Of a stretch of 64,000 nucleotides of DNA, positions 53,817 through 60,490 are shown one piece after another. This DNA is from an uncultured Clostridia bacterium (lineage in GTDB: Bacteria; Bacillota; Clostridia; Christensenellales; Borkfalkiaceae). The notes under the pieces were generated by a model. The model made no database searches. It saw only the letters and a program-made list of their open reading frames with translations, and had not been told where the DNA came from. Made by a program: the position numbers and the translations under genes. Location: positions 1 through 64,000 of the forward strand of contig CAKQMB010000005.1 of assembly GCA_934254825.1 (NCBI GenBank). The letters run 5' to 3'. The stretch's first letter is position 1, and the number at the start of each line of letters is the position of its first letter.

Positions 53817-53869
53817 AATCCGTGCGAAGAACGAGCCTAAAAGGCAACCGAAACCGCACGGATTTTTTT
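53817..53869 (+). terminator. Terminator of the structured transcript
   Basis: AATCCGTGCG (53817-53826) pairs with CGCACGGATT (53855-53864), then TTTTT; the arm encloses a small GCCT/AGGC stem. Confidence 0.88.
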
Positions 53870-53928
53870 ATTCTTAAAACAAATCGAGAGGCAAATATAT
53901 GTAACAAAAACAGACAATTAAATATCTT

Positions 53929-53986
53929 TCCGCAAGTTATATTGCGGAGCATTTCAGGTCGGTGATAAAAAATCAGCGACCTTTTT
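53929..53986 (+). terminator. Two hairpins upstream of the relaxase, second one terminator-like
   Basis: TCCGCAA/TTGCGGA (53929-53948) is a 7-bp hairpin. AGGTCG/CGACCT (53956-53961 with 53977-53982), extended by TGAT/ATCA and followed by TTTTT, resembles an intrinsic terminator. A ribosome site followed by ATG TAA (53899-53904) precedes them. Confidence 0.65.
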
Positions 53987-54010
53987 CATGTTAAAAATCA
54001 GGAGGAATAT

Positions 54011-54043
54011 ATGCAAAATTATCATCGGTATCGCCCGCCCTGA
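54011..54043 (+). CDS. 10-residue leader peptide candidate
   Basis: ATG at 54011 follows AGGAGG with ideal spacing and encodes MQNYHRYRPP before a TGA. It may be a translated leader; its sequence shows no known motif. Confidence 0.4.
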   Translation: MQNYHRYRPP

Positions 54044-54190
54044 GCGATAAAAATCACAAGCAAAAAATAAATTTATAAGGAGAAAATCATTATAGAAAAC
54101 GTATTAGAATGCAGAAAATTTCGTCCGTTTTATTACGGCAACGCCGTCGTTATATCTACGGACACTTGCCCCCTGCAAGGGCGAACGGCA

Positions 54191-54240
54191 CCAAACGCGA
54201 AGCGATTTGGTATAGTGAGTTATACCTTTTTGAAAAAGGT
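54191..54240 (+). other. Origin of transfer (oriT), MobV/pMV158 type
   Basis: Three hairpins abut: CCAAA/TTTGG (54191-54210), GGTATA/TATACC (54209-54226) with loop GTGAGT, and CCTTTTT/AAAAAGG (54225-54239). The core TATAGTGAGTTATAC closely resembles the pMV158 nick region (TAGTGTG/TTA), so the predicted nick is after G54219. It lies about 50 bp upstream of the relaxase gene, the usual arrangement. Confidence 0.75.
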
Positions 54241-54269
54241 GGCAAAAACAATTTTTACGGAGGTGATGA

Positions 54270-55256
54270 ATTACGTCTTATTTAGTATGTCATATGGAAA
54301 AATATAAGCGCGGCGATATCGTCGGAATCGAACGAGAAAACGAGCGCGACGAAAACTATAAATCCACAAGAAACCCGCAAATCGACAAATCGAGAACGTA
54401 CCTGAATTATCATACTTTGCCGTATGAGAAAAGGTATCTTGCATTCATCGACGAGCGAATAAAAGAACTCGCCCCGAAACGAAAAATCAAAGACGACGCG
54501 GTGCTTATAACTTCTTTTATTTTAGGTTCGGATAAAGAATTTTTCGACGGTATCTCACCCGAAACGCAAAAACAATTTTTTGACGATTGCACGGAATTTT
54601 TCGCGGAACGCTACGGAAAAGAAAACGTAGTATCAGCCGTCGTTCACTTAGACGAAAGCACGCCGCATTTGCATTTCAATCTGATGCCTGTAACGAGCGG
54701 AAGATTATGCGCGAAAGAACTTTTCGACCGCGCCGCTCTAAGAGGATTGCAAACGGATTTTTACGAGATCGTCGGCAAAAAATACGGCTTAAAGCGCGGC
54801 AAGGAAGGCAGCACGGCGAAGCATTTAGACACAGTCGCTTTCAAGGCGAAAAAGATGACGGAAGCCGCCGAAGAAAAAATCCGCGAAGCCGAAGAGGCGC
54901 AAACCGCGGCAAAACCTGTAAGAGAATTGCTTGAAAGTTACGAATCTGCGCGGTCGGATAAAATACCCTTTTCGGGTAAGAAGAAAGAAACAGAAATTAT
55001 CGCGTTACGGATGAAAAACAGCGAACTCGAAAAGAAAAACGGTATTCTTGTCAAAGATAACGGCGATTTGTATGACGAACTGAAAAAGAAAGAAAAAACG
55101 GCGACCGTGAACGAAGGTGCGGTAAAACTTTTGGAGAAATTACTCGAATACGCGCCAGAAGAACTCGCCGCCGCAAAACAAGCCGCAAACGCAAGACAGG
55201 AACAAGAACGGAATCGCAAAAGAAACCACGCAAACAACAATTTTAACGGTAAGTAA
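54270..55256 (+). CDS. MobV (Mob/Pre) family relaxase
   Basis: Encodes 328 residues from ATT at 54270, which follows GGAGGTGA with normal spacing and gives the family N-terminus TSYLVCHMEKYK; the first ATG (54294) has no ribosome site. The metal motif HLDESTPHLHF and the QIDKSRTYLNYH segment mark a MobV relaxase, which nicks oriT and pilots the strand into a recipient. The C-terminal half is a charged coiled coil. At the motif I position, where pMV158 MobM has the nucleophile His22, this protein reads ERENERDENY, without His. Alternative: a decayed gene. Confidence 0.8.
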   Translation: MTSYLVCHMEKYKRGDIVGIERENERDENYKSTRNPQIDKSRTYLNYHTLPYEKRYLAFIDERIKELAPKRKIKDDAVLITSFILGSDKEFFDGISPETQKQFFDDCTEFFAERYGKENVVSAVVHLDESTPHLHFNLMPVTSGRLCAKELFDRAALRGLQTDFYEIVGKKYGLKRGKEGSTAKHLDTVAFKAKKMTEAAEEKIREAEEAQTAAKPVRELLESYESARSDKIPFSGKKKETEIIALRMKNSELEKKNGILVKDNGDLYDELKKKEKTATVNEGAVKLLEKLLEYAPEELAAAKQAANARQEQERNRKRNHANNNFNGK

Positions 55257-55412
55257 CCGATAAAATTTACCAAACGAAACGCAAGCGTCGGCATTATATA
55301 AGAGCGAGATTAAAAGCCAAAAGTAATGAAATAAGACGAAGTAAGTCCGACCTGTTTCGTAAATTCGCATTCATGCGAGGCTGAGAAAAAATTCAGAAAA
55401 GGAGCCATAAAA

Positions 55413-55439
55413 ATGAAAAATAAAAATAAATCAGATTAA
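55413..55439 (+). CDS. 8-residue leader frame before the TnpW-like gene
   Basis: ATG at 55413 follows AAGGAG and encodes MKNKNKSD, stopping 20 bases before the TnpW-like start. It is probably a leader or translational coupler; support is only the ribosome site. Confidence 0.35.
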   Translation: MKNKNKSD

Positions 55440-55458
55440 ATTTTCGGAGGGGTAAAAT

Positions 55459-55644
55459 ACGAGCAAAACGTTAGCGCAATTGAAGGAGGAATTTTCTGCC
55501 GCCCCCGTTACGCGGCAAGAATATATGATTCAAGGGAAAAAATTTATAGTAATAAGCCATTACGCGGGGCAAAAAGATTTGAATACCGTGTTACAAAAAA
55601 TTGCCGAAAATCGCGCATATCGCGAAATCGGTCTGAAATATTAA
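55459..55644 (+). CDS. TnpW-like small protein, ACG start
   Basis: Encodes 61 residues. The frame begins at ACG 8 bases after GGAGG and has no upstream ATG (a stop lies two codons before). The central YMIQGKKFIVISHYAGQ and helical C-terminus resemble TnpW, a small protein that accompanies TnpX-type serine recombinases. Codon pattern and its place just before the recombinase support it as real. The absence of an ATG means low expression or a start lost to mutation. Confidence 0.6.
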   Translation, partial: TSKTLAQLKEEFSAAPVTRQEYMIQGKKFIVISHYAGQKDLNTVLQKIAENRAYREIGLKY

Positions 55645-55653
55645 TTTTTTAAC

Positions 55654-55685
55654 GGGCAACTCACACTAAATAAGGGTTGCCCTTT
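55654..55685 (+). terminator. Hairpin after the TnpW-like gene
   Basis: GGGCAAC (55654-55660) pairs with GTTGCCC (55676-55682), then TTT. It separates the relaxase/TnpW unit from the recombinase promoter. Confidence 0.65.
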
Positions 55686-55700
55686 CAATACAATTAAAGC

Positions 55701-55729
55701 TTGTCAAATTCAATGAAATATGATATAAT
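55701..55729 (+). promoter_or_regulatory. Promoter of the serine recombinase gene
   Basis: TTGTCA (55701-55706) and TATAAT (55724-55729), 17-bp spacer. Confidence 0.8.
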
Positions 55730-55749
55730 ATCGGCACATTGAATTTGAC
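55703..55749. promoter_or_regulatory. 13-bp perfect inverted repeat spanning the recombinase promoter
   Basis: GTCAAATTCAATG (55703-55715) and CATTGAATTTGAC (55737-55749) flank 21 bp that include the -10 box. One arm covers the -35 and the other lies just downstream of the start site, the layout of a repressor operator that could be bridged. Confidence 0.85.
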
Positions 55750-55775
55750 GGCTTTGATTCAAAGGAGTAAAACAA

Positions 55776-57428
55776 ATGAAATCAAAGCTACAACTGAATA
55801 AAAAAGCAGGAATCTATTTAAGACTATCCAAAGACGACGAAAAAGCCGGAGATTCTCTTTCCATCGAAAATCAGAGATATATTTTACGGAAATATGTTTC
55901 GGATAACGGTATGGAACTAATCGACGAATACGTTGACGACGGCTATTCGGGAACCAATTTCGACAGACCGGAAGTCCAAAGACTGTTGGAAGACGCAAAA
56001 AACGGCGTAATCGATACGATTATCGTAAAAGATTTATCGCGTTTCGGCAGGAATTATATTTTTGTCGGACAATACGTCGATTATATTTTTCCGATGTATA
56101 ACGTTAGGTTTATTGCAATATCCGATAACGTTGACACTGCAAACGCAAACAGCGCGGGAATGGATATGATGCCGATTATGAACGTTTTTAACGAATGGCA
56201 CTCGGCAAACACATCTAAAAAAATACGCGCCGTAACCGAAGCAAATGCGAAAGCCGGAAAATATCGTGCAACTCATGCCCCCTATGGATATGTAAAAGGT
56301 CCCGGAGATAAAGCCCTTCCCGTTCGCGACGAGCCTGCGGCAACGATTGTCCGTCGCATTTTCGAGATGAGAGCGAGTTGTAAGACGTATAAGGAAATTT
56401 ATACCGTTCTGAACGACGAAAAAGTGCCTATCCCCGCCGTATATCTGCATGAAAAATTCGGAATACCATACAGAAGACCGAATAAAAACTTATGGGCGGA
56501 CAGTATTTTGCGAAGCATTCTTAAAAATCCGACGTATCTCGGTCATCTCGTTCGTTTGCGCTATACCACCGTTTCGTATAAAAACAAACGGCGTGCAGAC
56601 CGTGAACCGATTGTGTTCCCGAATGCGTTTGAACCGCTTGTAACGCAGGAACTTTGGGATAAGTGTCGCGAACTTGACGAATCTGCAATCGGACACGGCA
56701 AACACACGGCAAGAGGAACAATGCACGTTCTGTCGGGACTTATGTATTGCGCCGACTGCGGCGGAAAAATGAAACTCGGACAAGAAGATCTGCGACCGAC
56801 CAAAAATCATCCGGAAAGACGTATTCTTTATCACTACATTTGCGGCAATCACTCTCGGTTCGGAAAGTACTATTGTTTCAATCATTACATACGCCGCGAA
56901 GTGATCGAGGAACTTGTTTTAAGCGATATTCGGTCGAAAGCAGATTTAGTAATGCGAAACGAAAAACAAGCGCGCGAAGATTTTCTGAAAAGAAAAGAAC
57001 AAGCGGGCATTGCCGAAGTCAATGCTACTAAAAAGGCATTGAAAACGAAACAACGCCGCTACTCAGAACTCGAAAAGTTGATTTTATCCGTTTATGAAGA
57101 TAAAGTTTCTCAAAAGATTCCCGAAGAACTCTGTGTAAAACTTCTTTCAAACTACACAGAAGAACAAAACGCGCTAAAAACCGACATCGAAGAACTTGAA
57201 GATAAATTATCCGCGTCTGTAAAAAACGAAACCGACGTGGACGAATTTATACGAAGAATCAAACAGTATATCGACGTTCGGGAATTAACGCGCGAAATGT
57301 GCGTACAACTTATCGAGGGTATCACCATCGGCGCTACTCCGGGAGATAAAACTGGCGCGCGCGAAGTTCATATCTATTATAAACTTTTAGGCAAAAATTG
57401 CGAATCTGAAAATTCTTTGTCCATTTGA
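55776..57428 (+). CDS. Large serine recombinase (TnpX-like)
   Basis: Encodes 550 residues that catalyse excision and integration of the element. The resolvase catalytic domain has AGIYLRLSKDD with the nucleophile Ser18 and IVKDLSRFGRN; the Recombinase domain follows; then a zinc ribbon (LMYCADCGGKMKL ... YICGNH), a coiled coil (about 400-480) and a DUF4368-type C-terminus (REVHIYYKLLG). The start is a normal ATG behind AAAGGAG, unlike the other genes of the element. All catalytic features look intact. Confidence 0.93.
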   Translation: MKSKLQLNKKAGIYLRLSKDDEKAGDSLSIENQRYILRKYVSDNGMELIDEYVDDGYSGTNFDRPEVQRLLEDAKNGVIDTIIVKDLSRFGRNYIFVGQYVDYIFPMYNVRFIAISDNVDTANANSAGMDMMPIMNVFNEWHSANTSKKIRAVTEANAKAGKYRATHAPYGYVKGPGDKALPVRDEPAATIVRRIFEMRASCKTYKEIYTVLNDEKVPIPAVYLHEKFGIPYRRPNKNLWADSILRSILKNPTYLGHLVRLRYTTVSYKNKRRADREPIVFPNAFEPLVTQELWDKCRELDESAIGHGKHTARGTMHVLSGLMYCADCGGKMKLGQEDLRPTKNHPERRILYHYICGNHSRFGKYYCFNHYIRREVIEELVLSDIRSKADLVMRNEKQAREDFLKRKEQAGIAEVNATKKALKTKQRRYSELEKLILSVYEDKVSQKIPEELCVKLLSNYTEEQNALKTDIEELEDKLSASVKNETDVDEFIRRIKQYIDVRELTREMCVQLIEGITIGATPGDKTGAREVHIYYKLLGKNCESENSLSI

Positions 57429-57486
57429 GCAAACAAGCAAGCATTTTTGCGGGAAATATGCTATAATTTTCTACGAGGTGAAATAA

Positions 57487-58303
57487 ATGGATCAAATAAA
57501 AATAGGAAAATTTATCGCCGCTCTAAGGAAGGAAAAAGGTTTTACGCAGGAGCAACTCGGAGAAAAACTCGGCGTAACAAACAAAACGATTTCGCGTTGG
57601 GAAAACGGTAACTATATGCCCGACGTTGAAATGCTGTCGCTGCTTTCACAAGAATTCGGCGTAACGATCAACGAACTTATAATCGGAGAACGGATCGGGA
57701 CGGAAGATTTCAAGAAAACCGCCGACGATAATCTTGTTACCGCGATAGCCACAGGTGATTGCGTTCGAACTCGGTCTTGCGTTGTGTTTTTGGCTAATAC
57801 ATCGTTGCGTTCGCGTGTTATACGCAGAGTATTAACGCGCTCACGCGCCTTGTCTTAGCCTAAAAACGCAAGGCAAGACTTGTTGGCAACCAAAACGCCG
57901 ATATTTTCGATGAATTTTGGCGAAAGCGAACGCAGATGTACTATATGTACTTCAAGCGAGATTTTGACAAAAGGCGCGAAAATAACGGCGTTTTGGCGGG
58001 TTCTAACGCAATCACCTGTGGCTAAACAATAGCGTATTTACATTGAAAGAGAAAATCACGTTTTTTAAGAAAAAGTGGTTGCGCGAACATATCGCAACGA
58101 TTGTTTTATGCGTTATAGCGTGGATGGGCATTATGGTATGGCTGATGCTGGAAACGCAAGGTGACGATAAGTTTCTGTTTTTGGGCGCGGTTGGCAGTTT
58201 ACTTGCAGTGCTGTTCTATGTTGTACTTTATAACCGTATGATGGCGTATGTCGAAAGGCGGGCATACCCAGATCCCGACAATGAAACGGAAAATAGAAAA
58301 TGA
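57487..58303 (+). pseudogene. XRE-type membrane regulator split by a MITE
   Basis: 57487-57747 encodes the helix-turn-helix part (KEKGFTQEQLGEKLGVTNKT; ISRWENGNYMPDVEML) and 58025-58303 the membrane part (FFKKKWLREHIATIVLCVI and a second hydrophobic segment). Removing the 277 bases between one pair of TA dinucleotides joins GCG ATA to AAC AAT in frame and yields one 179-residue protein. The ribosome site is GAGGTG. Confidence 0.85.
57746..58024. mobile_element. MITE, 275 bp, TA target duplication
   Basis: The ends are TAGCCACAGGTGATTGCGTT (57746-57765) and its inverted copy ending at 58024. TA flanks both sides, the target duplication expected of Tc1/mariner-IS630-type transposition. It has no transposase, so a relative elsewhere must have moved it. 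Exact in-silico excision restores the host reading frame. Confidence 0.9.
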
Positions 58304-58309
58304 ATATTA

Positions 58310-58352
58310 AAATCCGATATCTCGTTTGTTTTAGCGAAATACCGGATTTTTT
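58310..58352 (+). terminator. Terminator of the split regulator gene
   Basis: AAATCCG (58310-58316) pairs with CGGATTT (58343-58349), followed by TTT, with a partly paired interior. It faces the convergent ferritin-like gene. Confidence 0.8.
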
Positions 58353-58405
58353 GTTGTGATTATTTTTTTATCGGCAGTAATGCCGTTATATTGAAAGCCG
58401 TTTGT

Positions 58406-59662
58406 TTACTTTTTATCCGCGCCGGGGACTACGCCGACCTCTACGTTATCTATCGTGCGGGAGACAAGCGCGGGAATCGGATGTTCCGCAATCTGAAAAC
58501 GATAATCTTTGCCGTGTTTTCCGATATAATCCGTAATCACCTTATGCGACGGATTGTCTTTCACGGGGTAATTGAATTTCGCGTTATATTCGAAAAATCT
58601 GTCGTCTTCGGGGAGCGAGCTTATTTTTTTGTAATCGCCGAGCTTGCCCGTGTTTTCGACGGTGTTCGCGAGTATCGAGCGAACGTAGTCTATATGCTCT
58701 TTAAGTTCCAGAGGCTTCGGGAACTCGGGCGTTAAAATCACGTCATCGTAGTCCTTTTTGTCGTATTTTTTAAGAAGCTTAACTGCGGCGTGCAGGTGCG
58801 AAAGCTCCGTTTCGAACATATATTCCCAGATCTGCTTCATTCTTTCGTCCGTTTCCGTCATATAATTCGACCAGTAAACGTAACATTCCGTATACTCGTG
58901 AACGAGAGTGCATTCGAACGGATCGCAGGACGCGTCTATAAGCGAGCCGTACTGTGTGACGTGTTCCTCTTCCACAAGACAAATCTCCTGATAAAGTCTT
59001 TTGCCGCCTTCGGTTTTGTAATGCGCGCCGACGTTCATATAAAAATTCATCGTCTGCTGTTCGGCGGCGGTGATTATCATTGTGTCGAGAACGGACTGAA
59101 TATCGTTTTTCTTTGAAGAAATGCACCCCTTGACATTATCTATCGGGTGGCGGTGGTGCGCGATAGTCGGTCTTCCGGGCATTATTTCGGTGTATTTCCC
59201 GACGAGTTTTTCGGCGTGTATTCCGTAATCGTCGTCGAGAAGATCTGCGTAGCGGTACAAATGGTCGAAATCTTCCAAAAGCGCAAAGTCGAGAGCCTTT
59301 TTAACGCTCGAATTTTTCTCGCGCATAGCCATTTCGGCGGTTAAATCGACGGCAAGTTGTTCGTAAGCTATCGTCGTTTCGAGTATCGATTCGTCCGCGG
59401 GTTTAAGCTGAGCAAGATATTGCTGTTGTTGTTTTTCCACAAATCTGACAAGCGCGAGACTTCTTCTTAAATCCATATCGTCGAAGTGCCTCTGCATCTG
59501 ATGCGAGTGCCAGTTTGCTTCGTATTCCGCGCCGCAGGCGAGAATAATTCTCGTTTTCGTGTACGGGTCGGTGGCATTTTTGTCGTATTGCTTCGGGTAA
59601 AGCTTTTCTAACGACGAAAGATATTCTTCGGGTTTTTTTGCTTTTTCTTTAAACGGGTTCAA
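58406..59662 (-). CDS. Ferritin-like diiron domain protein, uncharacterized
   Basis: Encodes 418 residues, mostly helical. Helices carry candidate carboxylate/His ligand sets: EYEANWHSHQ, LLEDFDHLYRY, AAEQQTMNFYM, LVEEEHVTQYG, LVHEYTECY and FETELSHLHAA. This arrangement (two copies of E ... ExxH) resembles a rubrerythrin/ferritin-like four-helix bundle. No rubredoxin-type CxxC is present and no signal peptide. A role in oxygen or peroxide defence or metal storage is inference. It is convergent with the split regulator. Confidence 0.7.
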   Translation of the reverse strand: MNPFKEKAKKPEEYLSSLEKLYPKQYDKNATDPYTKTRIILACGAEYEANWHSHQMQRHFDDMDLRRSLALVRFVEKQQQQYLAQLKPADESILETTIAYEQLAVDLTAEMAMREKNSSVKKALDFALLEDFDHLYRYADLLDDDYGIHAEKLVGKYTEIMPGRPTIAHHRHPIDNVKGCISSKKNDIQSVLDTMIITAAEQQTMNFYMNVGAHYKTEGGKRLYQEICLVEEEHVTQYGSLIDASCDPFECTLVHEYTECYVYWSNYMTETDERMKQIWEYMFETELSHLHAAVKLLKKYDKKDYDDVILTPEFPKPLELKEHIDYVRSILANTVENTGKLGDYKKISSLPEDDRFFEYNAKFNYPVKDNPSHKVITDYIGKHGKDYRFQIAEHPIPALVSRTIDNVEVGVVPGADKK

Positions 59663-59736
59663 TGAAAATCTCCTTTAAAAATTTTTCTTCCGTAATTTTT
59701 CCCTTTAAATATCTTTTTTATACCTTACGGGTATCG

Positions 59737-59765
59737 TTGACATAAAAGCTAAAAAAGTGTATAAT
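59737..59765 (+). promoter_or_regulatory. Promoter giving a leaderless mRNA
   Basis: TTGACA (59737-59742) and TATAAT (59760-59765), 17-bp spacer. The normal start site, seven bases past the -10 box, falls on the ATG at 59772. Confidence 0.8.
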
Positions 59766-59771
59766 TTTCCT

Positions 59772-60455
59772 ATGAAATATGCGGTATTTTCGGACGTTCA
59801 CTCCAACGTGTTCGCGTTAAAAGCGGCGCTTTGCGAGATAGATAAACTTCGTCCCGACAAAATAATATGCCTCGGCGATATCGTCGGAAACGGATTTTAT
59901 CCCGAAGAGACCGTTTCGCTTATCCGCGAACGGGAAGATATCGTTTGCGTTAAAGGTAATCACGATATGTTCGTCACGATGGATCTGAGGAATTTTTCAA
60001 AGGAAGACCCGAGGGTAAAGGTGTTTACCTGGCAACAAAAAGTTCTCTCTTCGGCTTCGAAAAAATTTCTGTCGGCTCTCCCGCCAGTACTTAAATTCAA
60101 AGACGGAGATTTCGACATAACCGCATATCATTATCCGACAAATCACGGCGGCAGATTTAAAAATATGAAATATTTGCCGTCGAAACAGGATCTCGAATAT
60201 CTTTTCGGCGACGAAAAAGGCGATATTTTCCTTTTCGGTCACGAACATACGGGTTCTTTAAACGAAGTGAATGGCAGATATTTTCTTAACTTCGGAACGC
60301 TCGGGAACTTTCTTCAAAAGGATACGGCAAGGTTCGGCTTGTTGGAGATCGACGGCAAAAAGGTGGTCTATAAGCCGATTAACGCCTATTATGACGACTC
60401 AACGGCTCGCGAAACTACCGAAAGGCTCAACAGAATTTTAAACGAAAAGAAATAA
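59772..60455 (+). CDS. Metallophosphoesterase (YfcE/MJ0936-like)
   Basis: Encodes 227 residues of the calcineurin-like phosphoesterase fold. Metal motifs: SDVHSN (7-12), GDIVGNG, GNHD, and GHEHTG near the C-terminus, all intact. Such enzymes cleave phosphodiesters with Mn or Fe. The ATG at 59772 is chosen because it begins the conserved first strand and lies at the predicted mRNA 5' end; a GTG at 59757 overlaps the promoter. No ribosome site is present. Confidence 0.87.
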   Translation: MKYAVFSDVHSNVFALKAALCEIDKLRPDKIICLGDIVGNGFYPEETVSLIREREDIVCVKGNHDMFVTMDLRNFSKEDPRVKVFTWQQKVLSSASKKFLSALPPVLKFKDGDFDITAYHYPTNHGGRFKNMKYLPSKQDLEYLFGDEKGDIFLFGHEHTGSLNEVNGRYFLNFGTLGNFLQKDTARFGLLEIDGKKVVYKPINAYYDDSTARETTERLNRILNEKK

Positions 60456-60490
60456 AACGGAGAGGGAATATTACCCTTTATTTAAGAACT

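Larger units (their letters stand above)
53553..53869 (+). ncRNA. Candidate structured non-coding RNA under SOS control
   Basis: Hairpins follow one another: 53577-53599; 53602-53629 (9-bp perfect stem GTTCGTTCC); 53631-53660 (10 bp with three G-U pairs); an outer CCGTCG/CGACGG pair (53673-53678 with 53716-53721) enclosing GTTGCT/AGCAAC (53690-53710); 53727-53750; 53772-53791 (7 bp). It ends in a terminator with a 10-bp stem and seven T. No open frame of note is present. I do not recognise a named RNA class. Confidence 0.55.
53518..57430 (+). mobile_element. Integrative mobilizable element (MobV relaxase + large serine recombinase)
   Basis: From left: an SOS-box promoter and structured transcript, short leader frames, oriT, MobV-type relaxase, TnpW-like protein, and a large serine recombinase as the last gene. 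This is the layout of small mobilizable elements that excise through a serine integrase and borrow a helper's conjugation machinery. The ends are approximate; no clear att duplication is visible. Confidence 0.75.

Noticed and set aside
54089..54307. 72-residue frame starting ATT at 54089 and running through oriT
   Set aside because: A good ribosome site precedes it, but it has no ATG, spans the oriT hairpins and overlaps the relaxase start; not firm enough to call as a gene.
53519..57445. Possible att duplication: TTGACAAACAA (53518) and TTGAGCAAACAA (57426) at the two sides of the mobilizable element
   Set aside because: The match is imperfect and the left copy is also the -35 region of a promoter, so it cannot be told from chance.
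57761..57775. tRNA-like GCGTTCGAACTC in the MITE
   Set aside because: No cloverleaf can be drawn around it; it is part of the MITE terminal region.
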